DNA of 64,000 nucleotides, taken from an uncultured Saprospiraceae bacterium. Its GTDB lineage: Bacteria; Bacteroidota; Bacteroidia; Chitinophagales; Saprospiraceae. A program made the position numbers and the translations under genes. The notes below the pieces were generated by a model. That model was given only the letters and a program-made list of their open reading frames with translations, searched no databases and had not been told where the DNA came from. Location of the stretch: NCBI GenBank assembly GCA_937139495.1, contig CAKZQC010000014.1:124001-188000 (forward strand), given 5' to 3'. Shown here one piece after another: positions 1 to 8,695 of this stretch (within the stretch, counting starts at the first letter, position 1; each line of letters begins with the position of its first letter).

Positions 1-1369
1 GGCAGCAGGAGTAGGAACATATGATCTCGCTAGAGAGGTGAGTAATTACGTCTTAGAAGATGCGGTTGCCAATACCGCATTGACACAAGCACAAGCACTT
101 ACCAATGAGAAACCTGAACTACTCTGGGTAGCACTGTCGGCGCTTGGGGCTTTGGGGGACGTAGTAGCGGCTGCCAAACTGATGAAAACCATCAAAATAG
201 GTCCTATTGAGAGCTTGACAGATGCGGAACGTTATGCTGGTACAGTCGCCCAAAAAATAGCAATACAGCGTGGGATTCCTATAGATGACGTAGCAGACAG
301 TCCTTATCAGAAGCTGCTGAAAATGGTAGAAGCAAAAGCCGTGGCACATTTTGATGAGGTAGCTGTAGGGCGACTGACACGTCGACAGCAGCTAGATAGA
401 GATTTTCAAAAAACTAGAACGGCGTTCATGAAGAGTCTTACCATCAATAGTGGTGGTCCTATCATGAGCGTGAAGGCATTTACTTATTACGCAGTGGTAG
501 CTGCAAAAAAAGGAATGACGAGCTTATCGGAGGTGTTTGAAGAAATGGGGTTGAAGGTAGATGATGTTTTGCAAAACAATAATATTGAAATTCCAAAAGA
601 GTTGAATATTAAAGTTTTCCAAGATATTTTTGATGATGCCCTAGCAGTTGTAGCAAAAGAACAAGCCCTCTTAAAAGCATCAATAGATGCAGTAAGTGAC
701 CTACGCAAAATACCACTTGATGAAGTGCTTGATAATCAAGCAGCAATAACAAAAGCTTGGGACGATTATGCTAAAAATGCTCCTCCTATTGAATTGAAGA
801 TTGATAACAAGACTGTAGAACTGAAATTTGATGAGGAGAACGGAAATCTATTAACCTTCAAGAAAGGAAAATGGGAAAAACCTAGTTCTACTGAAAAAGA
901 GAAAATATATGAAAGTCTAGGACTTACGCACGCTGCTAAGAACCATGACTCAGGTATAGATATACGTGAAGTTGCAGAACGGACTACCAAGAAAGGTGCC
1001 AATGCTCAAAATAGTATTTTTAAAAATGATGAAATATTTGTAAGAACAGTTGAGTTCTTGAGAGAAAAATGCCTAGGTTCGAACAAAACGATTGATATAG
1101 ATAAGTTAGTGAAAAATGGGACGGTTACTGTCGCTGAAGATGGTAAATATATTTTTGAAGTACCTATTCCCAAAGATAAGGGCGTGCTCTTTTTTAATAC
1201 AAAAATAGGAAATTTTCCTTCGTGGATTAAAAATCCAAAACCTTACCTTGGTGATAAAAAACTAGCAGGTGTAGTGGAACTTCCTGTTACAAGGGTGCGT
1301 ATTGTTTTTAAAGTGAAAGATGGGAATACTGATATAAAAGTAGTTTCTAGTTATGTGAATAGTTTTTAA
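1..1369 (+). CDS. C-terminal part of a large polymorphic-toxin-like protein (5' end outside window)
   Basis: The reading frame is open from base 2 with no stop, so the GTG at 38 is probably internal and the gene begins before the window. The first 250 or so visible residues are mostly helical and Ala/Lys-rich, like the linker of a secreted delivery protein. The last 130 residues change character. They contain an LTHAAKNHDS segment, then NSIFKNDEIF, and end in beta-rich RVRIVFKVKDG with a final SYVNSF. Two histidines, an NSxF-type strand and a terminal aromatic strand are arranged as in EndoU-like (BECR-fold) RNase toxin domains. That assignment is inference from pattern only. A small unrelated ORF follows within 12 bp, as expected of a toxin with its immunity gene. 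The delivery module (Rhs, CdiA, eCIS or T6SS/T9SS cargo) cannot be judged because the N-terminus is missing. Confidence 0.5.
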   Translation, partial: AAGVGTYDLAREVSNYVLEDAVANTALTQAQALTNEKPELLWVALSALGALGDVVAAAKLMKTIKIGPIESLTDAERYAGTVAQKIAIQRGIPIDDVADSPYQKLLKMVEAKAVAHFDEVAVGRLTRRQQLDRDFQKTRTAFMKSLTINSGGPIMSVKAFTYYAVVAAKKGMTSLSEVFEEMGLKVDDVLQNNNIEIPKELNIKVFQDIFDDALAVVAKEQALLKASIDAVSDLRKIPLDEVLDNQAAITKAWDDYAKNAPPIELKIDNKTVELKFDEENGNLLTFKKGKWEKPSSTEKEKIYESLGLTHAAKNHDSGIDIREVAERTTKKGANAQNSIFKNDEIFVRTVEFLREKCLGSNKTIDIDKLVKNGTVTVAEDGKYIFEVPIPKDKGVLFFNTKIGNFPSWIKNPKPYLGDKKLAGVVELPVTRVRIVFKVKDGNTDIKVVSSYVNSF

Positions 1370-1381
1370 TGTAAATTTATC

Positions 1382-2047
1382 ATGGAAGAATTTAAAATAG
1401 AATATAAAATAAACGATTATACACCTGCTATTACTACGGGTTTTAATGTAGATTTTGAGAATGTAGCTATTTATAGTGTTACTGGAGGTTTCAAATACTT
1501 GATGGTAAAAGACTACGTATTCAATATTCATATTGGGAACTATTGTTGTAAAATAAACCAGTTATACATTGATTTTACGGAGAGAGATTTGGATGATGTA
1601 TTGGATAGCCTTTTAATTTCAAAGCACCACCACGTTCTGAAAGAAGGCGTATATGATGGAAAGCTAACTAATGTAGTGAAGGGAGATCAAATGGTTGCTT
1701 ATATGTTCAATGATGGACAAGCACTAATAACTTATCCTAACCTTGTGTTTTTGTACCGCAATAATCAAGATGAAGTAAAGGTTTACCTAAAGTATATCTA
1801 TCAGGGTGAGTTGGTAAATATAAAGCCACCCTGGGAAATAGTAGAAGGACCATTTCAACCAATAGCACCCATTATATGCAGTAAAAAACAAATCGTAAGA
1901 GAGTTGTATCAACTGTATACCAAGATGGTACAGGATATACGAAAAATGTACCCTGAGTTCTTCACGCCAGAAGGCGATGCTTATGAGAATTATCAAAAGT
2001 GGAAAGAAAAAATGAAGCGATACAAGGAGGCGATACAGGCGATGTGA
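1382..2047 (+). CDS. putative immunity protein for the upstream toxin-like protein
   Basis: This is a 221-residue protein with no signal peptide or membrane segment and no family I recognise. It is acidic and aromatic-rich. The first part alternates short beta segments (residues 1-130). The C-terminal part is helical and charged (KMVQDIRKMYPEF, then a Lys/Glu-rich tail). The ATG lies 12 bp after the stop of the toxin-like gene on the same strand, and a strong terminator follows its stop codon, so the two form one transcript end. Position, size, cytosolic character and low GC fit an immunity protein, but function is inferred from context only. Confidence 0.45.
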   Translation: MEEFKIEYKINDYTPAITTGFNVDFENVAIYSVTGGFKYLMVKDYVFNIHIGNYCCKINQLYIDFTERDLDDVLDSLLISKHHHVLKEGVYDGKLTNVVKGDQMVAYMFNDGQALITYPNLVFLYRNNQDEVKVYLKYIYQGELVNIKPPWEIVEGPFQPIAPIICSKKQIVRELYQLYTKMVQDIRKMYPEFFTPEGDAYENYQKWKEKMKRYKEAIQAM

Positions 2048-2053
2048 TACAAA

Positions 2054-2093
2054 AAAAATCCTCTGCGAAAGTAATCTTTCGTAGAGGATTTTT
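2054..2093. terminator. bidirectional intrinsic terminator
   Basis: An 18-bp stem (2054-2071 with 2076-2093, one G-U position) has a 4-nt loop and A/T tracts on both sides. It lies between the convergent immunity gene and RDD gene and could end transcripts from both. Confidence 0.8.
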
Positions 2094-2102
2094 AGTTATT
2101 GA

Positions 2103-2831
2103 CTATCGTGTCAATACAATATAATCATTAATCAAAGTTCTTAAAAACTTGCTTCTATCTTTGGGGATTTGAGTCAAATCCAATTGCAACGCAACGTGTC
2201 TAGAAAGATCAGCGACTGCTTTTTTGTGTGCCGTATTGGAGTAGCGACGTTCTCGCTCTAGTACTTTTTTTATGAAGAGCATTTCTTGCTCATTAAATCG
2301 ACGAATACCAGGATATTGCGGCTCGTATGTGTCGATAGTTGATATTTTGAGAATATCGTTGAGCGTAAAATTTCGTTGTGAATTGATGCGAATGACGGTC
2401 GTACCCGAGAGGATTCCTCCAATACGCTGACTCTTGGCAGAAGCATTGATAAGCAAAGCTGCCACCGAACCCAACGACAAAAATATATCAACCATTCTGA
2501 ACATCCAGCGCATCGTATAGTCGTTGATGCTAGGAGCATCACCATTGAGCTTGACCACTTTTAGCCCTATCGCCTTTTTACCCAACGACTGACCGTCCAT
2601 AAGGATTTCGGAAAGTAGTGTGTAAAACAAAAAGATAGGCAGAATTGCGACATAAAAGAAAATCATTTCACCATCGAATAAATCGGCGGCACCGCCTAGT
2701 ATCGCCAAGGCACCCATCAATCCGCCCATGATGAGCAAATCAATAAAATAAGACATAATGCGATTGCCTAAGGTAGCGAGTTCGTACTGTATCGTTACTT
2801 TCTGTGCGGTGTTGATTTCTGTTGTTTTCAT
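2103..2831 (-). CDS. RDD family membrane protein
   Basis: This 242-residue integral membrane protein begins with a short cytosolic segment. The RDD signature follows: Arg in LGNRIMSYFIDLLI, with Asp seven residues later, and a further Asp in RMVDIFLSLG. Hydrophobic segments lie at about residues 24-46, 57-78 and 110-130, followed by about 95 soluble, charged residues. RDD proteins are small polytopic proteins of uncertain, possibly transport, role. The gene is divergent from the SpoIIM-MoxR operon; in many Bacteroidota RDD genes sit beside this operon, so a shared role is likely. The upstream gap contains an inverted-repeat element that starts only 14 bp before the ATG and may displace or form part of its promoter. 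Confidence 0.85.
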   Translation of the reverse strand: MKTTEINTAQKVTIQYELATLGNRIMSYFIDLLIMGGLMGALAILGGAADLFDGEMIFFYVAILPIFLFYTLLSEILMDGQSLGKKAIGLKVVKLNGDAPSINDYTMRWMFRMVDIFLSLGSVAALLINASAKSQRIGGILSGTTVIRINSQRNFTLNDILKISTIDTYEPQYPGIRRFNEQEMLFIKKVLERERRYSNTAHKKAVADLSRHVALQLDLTQIPKDRSKFLRTLINDYIVLTR

Positions 2832-2844
2832 AATATAAGGTATT

Positions 2845-3007
2845 GAAGTTGTTTAATCAGTCGTGATAAGATGATTGATAAGTGCTTGGAAATCAAGACG
2901 ATGCTGCTTTTTAATTTGGTAGCCATAGCTACCATGTTCAAAAGAGCAGAAGTATTTGGTTTTCAATGGCTTATCAGGCGATTATTGACGACTGATTAAG
3001 CAGCTTC
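2845..3007. repeat. 163-bp palindromic element R1 (MITE-like)
   Basis: The outer 20 bp (2845-2864) match the reverse complement of 2988-3007 at 18 of 20 positions, and similarity continues inward for roughly 50 bp. Exactly at the centre lies a perfect hairpin, GGTAGC-CATA-GCTACC (2918-2933). The core GTAGCCATAGCTAC is identical to the core of element R2 at 44203-44367, which has almost the same length. No ORF is present. It looks like a small non-coding palindromic insertion. Confidence 0.7.
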
Positions 3008-3373
3008 ATTAGGTAATCAATTGGGAGCAATCTCGAATATACAATTCTTTTTTTGAATGATTTTTATAATCAAGCAAAAAATAAGCAAGTAAGTTCATCA
3101 GCATGAGAAAAGTGTACTAAAATCGTAAGGAAAGGAATTAGTCTAGGCGGAAAAAGACGGAATAATGGCAGCAGGTGTACATACCTTATCATCAAAACAA
3201 CACCCACATTTTTGTTATACCAGCACCTCAATCCGAAAAAAGTAGCTTATGATTATAATAATTGCCATCAAATAAATATCTTCAAGAGTTAAGACCAAAC
3301 ATCAAGGAACTATTTAACAGGTTCTTGGATTAACTAATTTGTATATTCCATCACTCAGCGATACCTCCAATCT
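3008..3373. other. intergenic region upstream of the SpoIIM gene
   Basis: This is A/T-rich DNA without a convincing ORF. It should hold the promoter of the SpoIIM-MoxR operon, but I see no clear TTG / TAnnTTTG pair at normal spacing. Confidence 0.4.
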
Positions 3374-5257
3374 ATGCGCGAAACGCAATTCATAAAGCAG
3401 AACCAAGCCAAATGGGCAAAATTTGAACGCAGTTTAGGTAAACCCAATACCAACGCAGACGAACTCAGCGACTTGTTTGTCGAAATTACAGACGACCTTT
3501 CGTATTCCCGTACGTTCTATCCCAATCGTTCGGTACGAGTTTATCTCAACAACATTGCCCAAAAGGTATTTTATAGTGTTTACAAAAACAGAAGAAACAA
3601 ACTCCCTAGTTTTGTAGCCTTCTGGAAAGACACCGTTCCACAAGTTATCTACGAATCTCGCAAATCATTTTATTTAGCATTGTTGCTGTTTTTATCAGCA
3701 GCATTGATTGGAGCTTTTTCGTCCTACATGGATGTAGATTTTCCGAGGGTCGTGATGGGCGACGATTATATCGACATGACCTATGAGAACATTGCCAACG
3801 GCAATCCTATGGCAGTCTATCAGCAGCAAGACGAAACGAGTATGTTTCTGACCATTGCCATCAATAATATACAAGTAGCCGTCAAGACCTTTTTGTTAGG
3901 GCTCTTCTTTTGTGTGGGCACGGTGTATATACTTATACAAAATGGGATTATGCTGGGCTCTTTTCAGTATCTGTTCATAAGTGAAGGCGTCTATATCGAG
4001 TCCTTTTTTACGATATGGATGCACGGCGCTATCGAAATATCTTGTATCATCATAGCAGGCGCCGCAGGGCTGACAATGGGAGCAGGGCTAGTTTTTCCTG
4101 GTACTTTGAGCCGACTGCAGAGCTTGCAGATAGCTGCCAAGCGAGGGCTGATGATTATGATTACAATCATACCTTTGTTGATATTAGCAGCGTTTATTGA
4201 GGGTTTTATTACTCGCTATACAGGAGCTTCCAACATTATCAGAGGAATCGTTATTTTTGGTTCTTTTGCTTTCATAATAAGTTATTATGTGGTCTATCCG
4301 ATGCTCAAAGCACGCAAAGGATTTACTTCGTTTTTGCAAGATGCAAAGCTACCCGCTAGCGATAGCAACGCCATCAAATACGACCAAATCAAAAGTGTTG
4401 GATTTATCTTTAGCGATGCGTTTATACTGTATCGCAGTTACCTGAAAGTAGCAGGTGGACTAGCAGTATTAGCTGCTATTGTATATACTGCTTTATTGAC
4501 CAATCAAGGGGCAGGATATAGTTTTGAGGTCATTCAAGACTTTAGACAAGCCTTCCTTATGCCTTACTTATTGGTGGAGTATTCGTTTAACAATATCTGG
4601 CAATTTTTCTTTGATAAAACGGTAGTAGATATTGGTTGGTTGCTCAATGTAGGCACTACCGCAGTGATGGCTTATGTATCCTGTTTTTGGGTGCAAAAAG
4701 AAGGCAACAAAGCTGATCCAACCCCTCATACAGCAGGATTTTTTGTCAAAACCATTACTAGTACCTTGGTTTGTAGCGTGCTGATACATTTATGTATGTT
4801 GCCGAGCGACTTCTTTCTATTTTTGTCGGTTACCTTTGTGATTCCAATTGTTTTATTGGTTTTGGTGACTTCGTTCAATGAAAATCAAAATATTTTTAGT
4901 GCTATTGGTCGAGCCTTTGGCTTGATGGGCGGCAATTGGGCAACCATGATGGGCGTTTATTTGGCGATTATGGGCATGGCTTTTATCTTCTTATTTATGG
5001 TTACGGCTCCCATTGCTATCTTTTATTTATCGGTATTGGTTAGTTCGTTTCCTATTGCCGACACGGCAACATTCCAAGAAGGATTTTATATCTTTCTGTA
5101 TATTTTTATGATTACCTTCTTATTTCCATTGGTGTTTGCAGGTATGGGTATTGGGTTTTATAGCTTCCGCGAAACCAAGGAAGCAGGTTCGTTATTTTCC
5201 GAAATACCCAATATTGGCTTGCGTCGTGTGAGCTATGGAATGGAACGAGAAGCGTAA
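3374..5257 (+). CDS. SpoIIM (DUF95)-type membrane protein fused to a second polytopic domain
   Basis: This 627-residue protein has a soluble N-terminus (about 90 residues), then a SpoIIM/DUF95 domain (roughly 80-330). That domain contains the motif-rich stretch from NNIQVAVKTFLLG through NGIMLGSF to the membrane segments around MHGAIEISCIIIAGAAG. The remaining 300 residues add at least six more hydrophobic segments and end in a short cytosolic tail. SpoIIM proteins outside spore formers are integral membrane proteins of unknown role encoded with MoxR ATPases. The usual bacteroidete SpoIIM is about half this length, so the C-terminal half is an added or fused membrane module. It is first gene of an operon with DUF4129, DUF4350 and MoxR, 61 bp before the next gene. 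Confidence 0.8.
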   Translation: MRETQFIKQNQAKWAKFERSLGKPNTNADELSDLFVEITDDLSYSRTFYPNRSVRVYLNNIAQKVFYSVYKNRRNKLPSFVAFWKDTVPQVIYESRKSFYLALLLFLSAALIGAFSSYMDVDFPRVVMGDDYIDMTYENIANGNPMAVYQQQDETSMFLTIAINNIQVAVKTFLLGLFFCVGTVYILIQNGIMLGSFQYLFISEGVYIESFFTIWMHGAIEISCIIIAGAAGLTMGAGLVFPGTLSRLQSLQIAAKRGLMIMITIIPLLILAAFIEGFITRYTGASNIIRGIVIFGSFAFIISYYVVYPMLKARKGFTSFLQDAKLPASDSNAIKYDQIKSVGFIFSDAFILYRSYLKVAGGLAVLAAIVYTALLTNQGAGYSFEVIQDFRQAFLMPYLLVEYSFNNIWQFFFDKTVVDIGWLLNVGTTAVMAYVSCFWVQKEGNKADPTPHTAGFFVKTITSTLVCSVLIHLCMLPSDFFLFLSVTFVIPIVLLVLVTSFNENQNIFSAIGRAFGLMGGNWATMMGVYLAIMGMAFIFLFMVTAPIAIFYLSVLVSSFPIADTATFQEGFYIFLYIFMITFLFPLVFAGMGIGFYSFRETKEAGSLFSEIPNIGLRRVSYGMEREA

Positions 5258-5318
5258 TTTGCCTTAGTATTTCAATCGCCAACCCTTATTTTTAGAATGC
5301 CTAATCGACTCAACTAAT

Positions 5319-6080
5319 ATGAAAAATAATTGCTATAATATAAAACAGCTGGGGAGTTTACTCCAATGCTTTTTTACTGGGCTGCTCCTCTTCGTGCTGC
5401 TATTGGCTGCCCCTTCGGCTAACGCCAATAACGAAACAGATGCCTACAAAAAACAGGAGCTGACGCTCAATAAAGAATTTGCTGGCAAAGCATGGAAAAG
5501 TACTTCCGATGACCTAAGCTATCCGAAGAAAAAGAAAGTAGAAAAGAAGAAAAAAGAAGAAATTGTCAGTCAGCCCACGACTCGCAATAATAGCCAATTA
5601 GGCAATAGTCGATTGGATTTCAAGACTGTTGCACAAGGTTTCCTTATCTTTTTGGCAATACTGATTTTGGCATTTGTGGTATTCAAAGCCATAGCAGGCG
5701 ATGCGATATTGACCAACAAACAAATAGAACGCAATCGACCGATTGCACTAGAGGATATTGAGCAGAATTTGGACAGAGCAGATGTGGAGTCGTTTCTGGA
5801 CAAAGCCATTCGCAACCAAGAATATCGCCTAGCGGTACGTTTGTATTATTTGTCGATCATCAAGAAGTTATCTGCCACAGGTGCTATTCAGTGGAAAAAA
5901 GACAAAACGAACGGAAATTATCTCAACGAGATGCGACAAGCAGAACACCCTCGATTGCAAGAGTTTCGCAATGTTACCCGTATATTCGAGTACGTTTGGT
6001 ACAGCGATACGGATTTCGACGGAGGCAAATTCGAAGAAGTCAAAACCGATTTTAAAGGACTATTGTCTGCTATCAAATAA
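5319..6080 (+). CDS. DUF4129 domain protein
   Basis: This 253-residue protein has an N-terminal signal or anchor segment (about 16-37, ending in Ala-rich NANN). A Lys/Glu-rich periplasmic linker follows, then one transmembrane helix (about 106-125), then a cytosolic DUF4129 domain. The hallmark is in the last 110 residues: YRLAVRLYYLSIIKKL, a Trp a few residues later, then NYLNEMR and a WYSDTDF-like Y/F-rich end. DUF4129 proteins accompany MoxR/DUF58 operons and resemble the C-terminal domain of transglutaminase-like membrane proteins. Position between the SpoIIM and DUF4350 genes supports the call. Confidence 0.8.
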   Translation: MKNNCYNIKQLGSLLQCFFTGLLLFVLLLAAPSANANNETDAYKKQELTLNKEFAGKAWKSTSDDLSYPKKKKVEKKKKEEIVSQPTTRNNSQLGNSRLDFKTVAQGFLIFLAILILAFVVFKAIAGDAILTNKQIERNRPIALEDIEQNLDRADVESFLDKAIRNQEYRLAVRLYYLSIIKKLSATGAIQWKKDKTNGNYLNEMRQAEHPRLQEFRNVTRIFEYVWYSDTDFDGGKFEEVKTDFKGLLSAIK

Positions 6081-6107
6081 CCACGCCCTTATTATATACA
6101 AGATATT

Positions 6108-7448
6108 ATGAATAACAAAACCCCTATGATAGTTGGTGGATTATTGCTAGTCGGACTTATCGCCTTCTTTGCTGTCTATCAAGCTGCCAATCAGGATTGG
6201 AGTCTCAAATATGAGGAGGAAGGCAAAGCACCTTACGATCTCAAGATTATGAGAGCCATACTGGATGAACAATATACGCTACAGCCAACCACTGATCGTG
6301 TTACCAAAACGCTTTCTAGAGAGGCAGACAAAGCCCAAGGAACAACCTACGTTTATGTGGGCAATGAGCCAAAATATACCGAAGATGAAGCATGGCACTT
6401 GCGTCAATATGTGTCGGCAGGTGGCGAGGCTTTTATTATTACCAACGAAATTCCCGATAGTTTGGGGCAGTTCTTGTTTTATGCCGAAGATTGTGGTTCT
6501 TTTACCGACTGGATGGGGCGCAACTTAGGAGTAGAAGGAGGACAAGTATATGCAGGATTTACGCACCCCAGTATCAGCGGAGAATTGTACTCTTTTGAGC
6601 CCAGCGAATTTGATTACAACGTCAATTGGAACTACTGGAGATATATACCAGAGCAAGTATTTTGCAACGAAGGCGATCGAACGTATCCTATAGCCAAATT
6701 GGGCGAATTTACAGATAATAGAGAAGACAGCAAGCAAGCGAATTATACCAATTTTGTTCGCCTAAAAGTAGGAGAGGGGTATTTTTATTTCCATACCAAT
6801 CCCATCATGTTTACCAATTATTACTTAGATGGCGATAGCTTGGCAGCGAATTATGCCCGTAATGTATTTGCTCACGCGAGCAACAACCAGCTGATATGGG
6901 ATAGAGAAAGTGTGAATCTGCCCAAAGTAGAAGGCAAAAAAAGAGCCCGTCCTTCAGGACCACCGCCCAAACCATTGCAATACATATTCTCTAGAACCGC
7001 TCTTCGTTGGAGTTGGTATTTATTGTTGGGCTTGTCGTTGACGTATATTTTGTTTAGAGGCAAACGCCGTCAACGTCGTGTGCCTATTCGCAGCAGCAAT
7101 CGCAATACCTCTTTGGAGTTTGTCGAGACCATTGGTACACTCTATTTTCAACAGCAAGACCACAAGGGAATTATCAATAAACAAATGCACCTGTTTTTGG
7201 GGCATATTCGACAGCGTTACCACTTGGTGACACGAGACTTGGACGAAAAATTGATAGACCGAATAGTAGTGCGGGCAAGAGTAGATCGTACTATTGTACA
7301 AGATATTTTCAATCAATACTTCAAGCTCAAGCCAGTACTAGACAGCCCGAATAGAAAAGTAGCCGTCGAAGTACTCAATAATTTCTACCTGCTCATTGAG
7401 CGTTTTCACAAGGCAGAAGAAGAAAATAAATTTGAAAAAACCAACTAG
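6108..7448 (+). CDS. DUF4350 domain membrane protein
   Basis: The protein has 446 residues, with one N-terminal transmembrane helix (about 8-25). A periplasmic domain of about 270 residues follows, with alternating Rossmann-like strands (TTYVYVGNEP, GGEAFIITNEIP), as in DUF4350. A second membrane helix lies near 300-318, followed by a basic region (KRRQRRVPIRSSNRN) and a helical cytosolic tail of about 110 residues. Proteins of this type sit between DUF4129 and MoxR in Bacteroidota. The ATG is 27 bp after the DUF4129 stop, and the MoxR gene follows 23 bp later, so cotranscription is very likely. Confidence 0.75.
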   Translation: MNNKTPMIVGGLLLVGLIAFFAVYQAANQDWSLKYEEEGKAPYDLKIMRAILDEQYTLQPTTDRVTKTLSREADKAQGTTYVYVGNEPKYTEDEAWHLRQYVSAGGEAFIITNEIPDSLGQFLFYAEDCGSFTDWMGRNLGVEGGQVYAGFTHPSISGELYSFEPSEFDYNVNWNYWRYIPEQVFCNEGDRTYPIAKLGEFTDNREDSKQANYTNFVRLKVGEGYFYFHTNPIMFTNYYLDGDSLAANYARNVFAHASNNQLIWDRESVNLPKVEGKKRARPSGPPPKPLQYIFSRTALRWSWYLLLGLSLTYILFRGKRRQRRVPIRSSNRNTSLEFVETIGTLYFQQQDHKGIINKQMHLFLGHIRQRYHLVTRDLDEKLIDRIVVRARVDRTIVQDIFNQYFKLKPVLDSPNRKVAVEVLNNFYLLIERFHKAEEENKFEKTN

Positions 7449-7471
7449 ACACAACATAACTCAATAAAAAC

Positions 7472-8452
7472 ATGGAAGAAAATTATGGAGCTGCTGCCAA
7501 TGATGGTGTTGCAGAAATACAGGAAACCGTTAATAAAGTAAAAAACGAAGTACAAAAAATTATTATTGGTCAAGATGAAATCATCGAGCTAATGATGGTG
7601 GCTATTTTTGCAGGCGGTCACGTACTACTAGAAGGAGTGCCAGGAGTAGCCAAAACGCTAGCTTCTAAGCTCATCGCCAAGACGTTGAGTGTTGATTTTA
7701 GTAGAATACAGTTTACACCCGATTTGATGCCTGCCGATGTGACAGGTACGAGTGTGTACAATATGAAAAATGCGGAATTTACGTTCAATAAAGGACCCGT
7801 TTTTTCCAACATGGTGTTGATTGATGAGATCAATAGAGCTCCTGCCAAAACGCAGGCGTCACTATTTGAGGTAATGGAAGAAAAACAAGTATCGGTAGAT
7901 GGTACCACCTACAAAATGAGTTTGCCGTTTATGGTGATTGCTACGCAAAACCCGATAGAGCAAGAAGGAACATACAAACTGCCTGAAGCACAATTGGATA
8001 GATTTATTTTCCGCTTACGTCTCAATTACCCGAGCTTGAACGAGGAAGAACGTATCTTGCGTCGATTTAGAGATGATTTCAACAAGCGACAAACTGAAAA
8101 CGTACGTGCTGTACTGACAGGGAGAGATGTGCAACGCTGTCAAGAATTGGTCGAGAAAATTCACATCAAAGATGAACTATTAGATTACATTGCGGCATTG
8201 GTTAACAATACACGTAACAACGGGGATTTGTTCTTGGGTGCATCACCTAGAGCTTCATTAGCAATCATGCGTACAGCCAAGGCTGTTGCCGCTATTCGTG
8301 GACGTAATTTTGTGACGCCTGATGACATTCAATACGTCGCTTTTCCAGTGCTTAATCATAGAATAATACTCACGCCAGAGCGCGAAATGGAAGGTATGGA
8401 CGTGCAAGATGTCGTCAAAGATATTATTGCGAAAGTAGAAGTACCTCGCTAG
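7472..8452 (+). CDS. MoxR family AAA+ ATPase
   Basis: This cytosolic 326-residue AAA+ ATPase is of normal MoxR length. Visible motifs are Walker A EGVPGVAKT (about 53-61), Walker B LIDEINRAP (about 115-123), sensor 1 ATQNPIEQEGTY (about 157) and the arginine-containing LPEAQLDRF. MoxR proteins act as chaperone-like ATPases for maturation or insertion of partner proteins, usually a DUF58/VWA protein encoded immediately downstream. Here it is last in the operon: a terminator follows and no DUF58 gene is present. Confidence 0.95.
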   Translation: MEENYGAAANDGVAEIQETVNKVKNEVQKIIIGQDEIIELMMVAIFAGGHVLLEGVPGVAKTLASKLIAKTLSVDFSRIQFTPDLMPADVTGTSVYNMKNAEFTFNKGPVFSNMVLIDEINRAPAKTQASLFEVMEEKQVSVDGTTYKMSLPFMVIATQNPIEQEGTYKLPEAQLDRFIFRLRLNYPSLNEEERILRRFRDDFNKRQTENVRAVLTGRDVQRCQELVEKIHIKDELLDYIAALVNNTRNNGDLFLGASPRASLAIMRTAKAVAAIRGRNFVTPDDIQYVAFPVLNHRIILTPEREMEGMDVQDVVKDIIAKVEVPR

Positions 8453-8475
8453 AAAGTAGAACAAAAAATACAATG

Positions 8476-8512
8476 ATAGAGCTATTCACAAACCGTGGTA
8501 GCTCTATTTTTG
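8476..8512 (+). terminator. intrinsic terminator of the SpoIIM-MoxR operon
   Basis: A 9-bp stem (8476-8484 with 8499-8507) is followed by TTTTTG. It lies 24 bp after the moxR stop and shows that the operon ends without a DUF58 gene. Confidence 0.7.
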
Positions 8513-8563
8513 TTGGAAAGAAAAGCAAAGGAATTATACAGAGGTAAATAAAAAAGACCTTCA

Positions 8564-8612
8564 ACTTCCGACTTCCGACTTCCGACTTCCGACTTCCGAC
8601 TTCCGACTTCCG
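8564..8612. repeat. tandem heptamer repeat, seven copies of ACTTCCG
   Basis: Seven perfect copies of the 7-bp unit ACTTCCG run head to tail between the moxR terminator and the DUF5522 gene. The unit length is not a multiple of three. A minus-strand ORF across it (Arg-Lys-Ser-Glu-Val-Gly-Ser repeats) is a by-product. Copy number is likely variable by slippage, and the array sits in the probable promoter region of the DUF5522 gene. Confidence 0.9.
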
Positions 8613-8695
8613 ACCAAAATAGCACCCCAATTGAAAATCTAAAAATCTAGCAGTAAAGCGGTCTAGCATCTAGCCTCTAACAAAAACAAACACAC

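Noticed and set aside
8564..8612. CRISPR array
   Set aside because: Units are 7 bp without spacers and no cas genes are present.
8424..8669. 81-codon minus-strand ORF with RKSEVGS repeats
   Set aside because: The repeats are a translation of the ACTTCCG tandem array; the frame also covers the moxR terminator.
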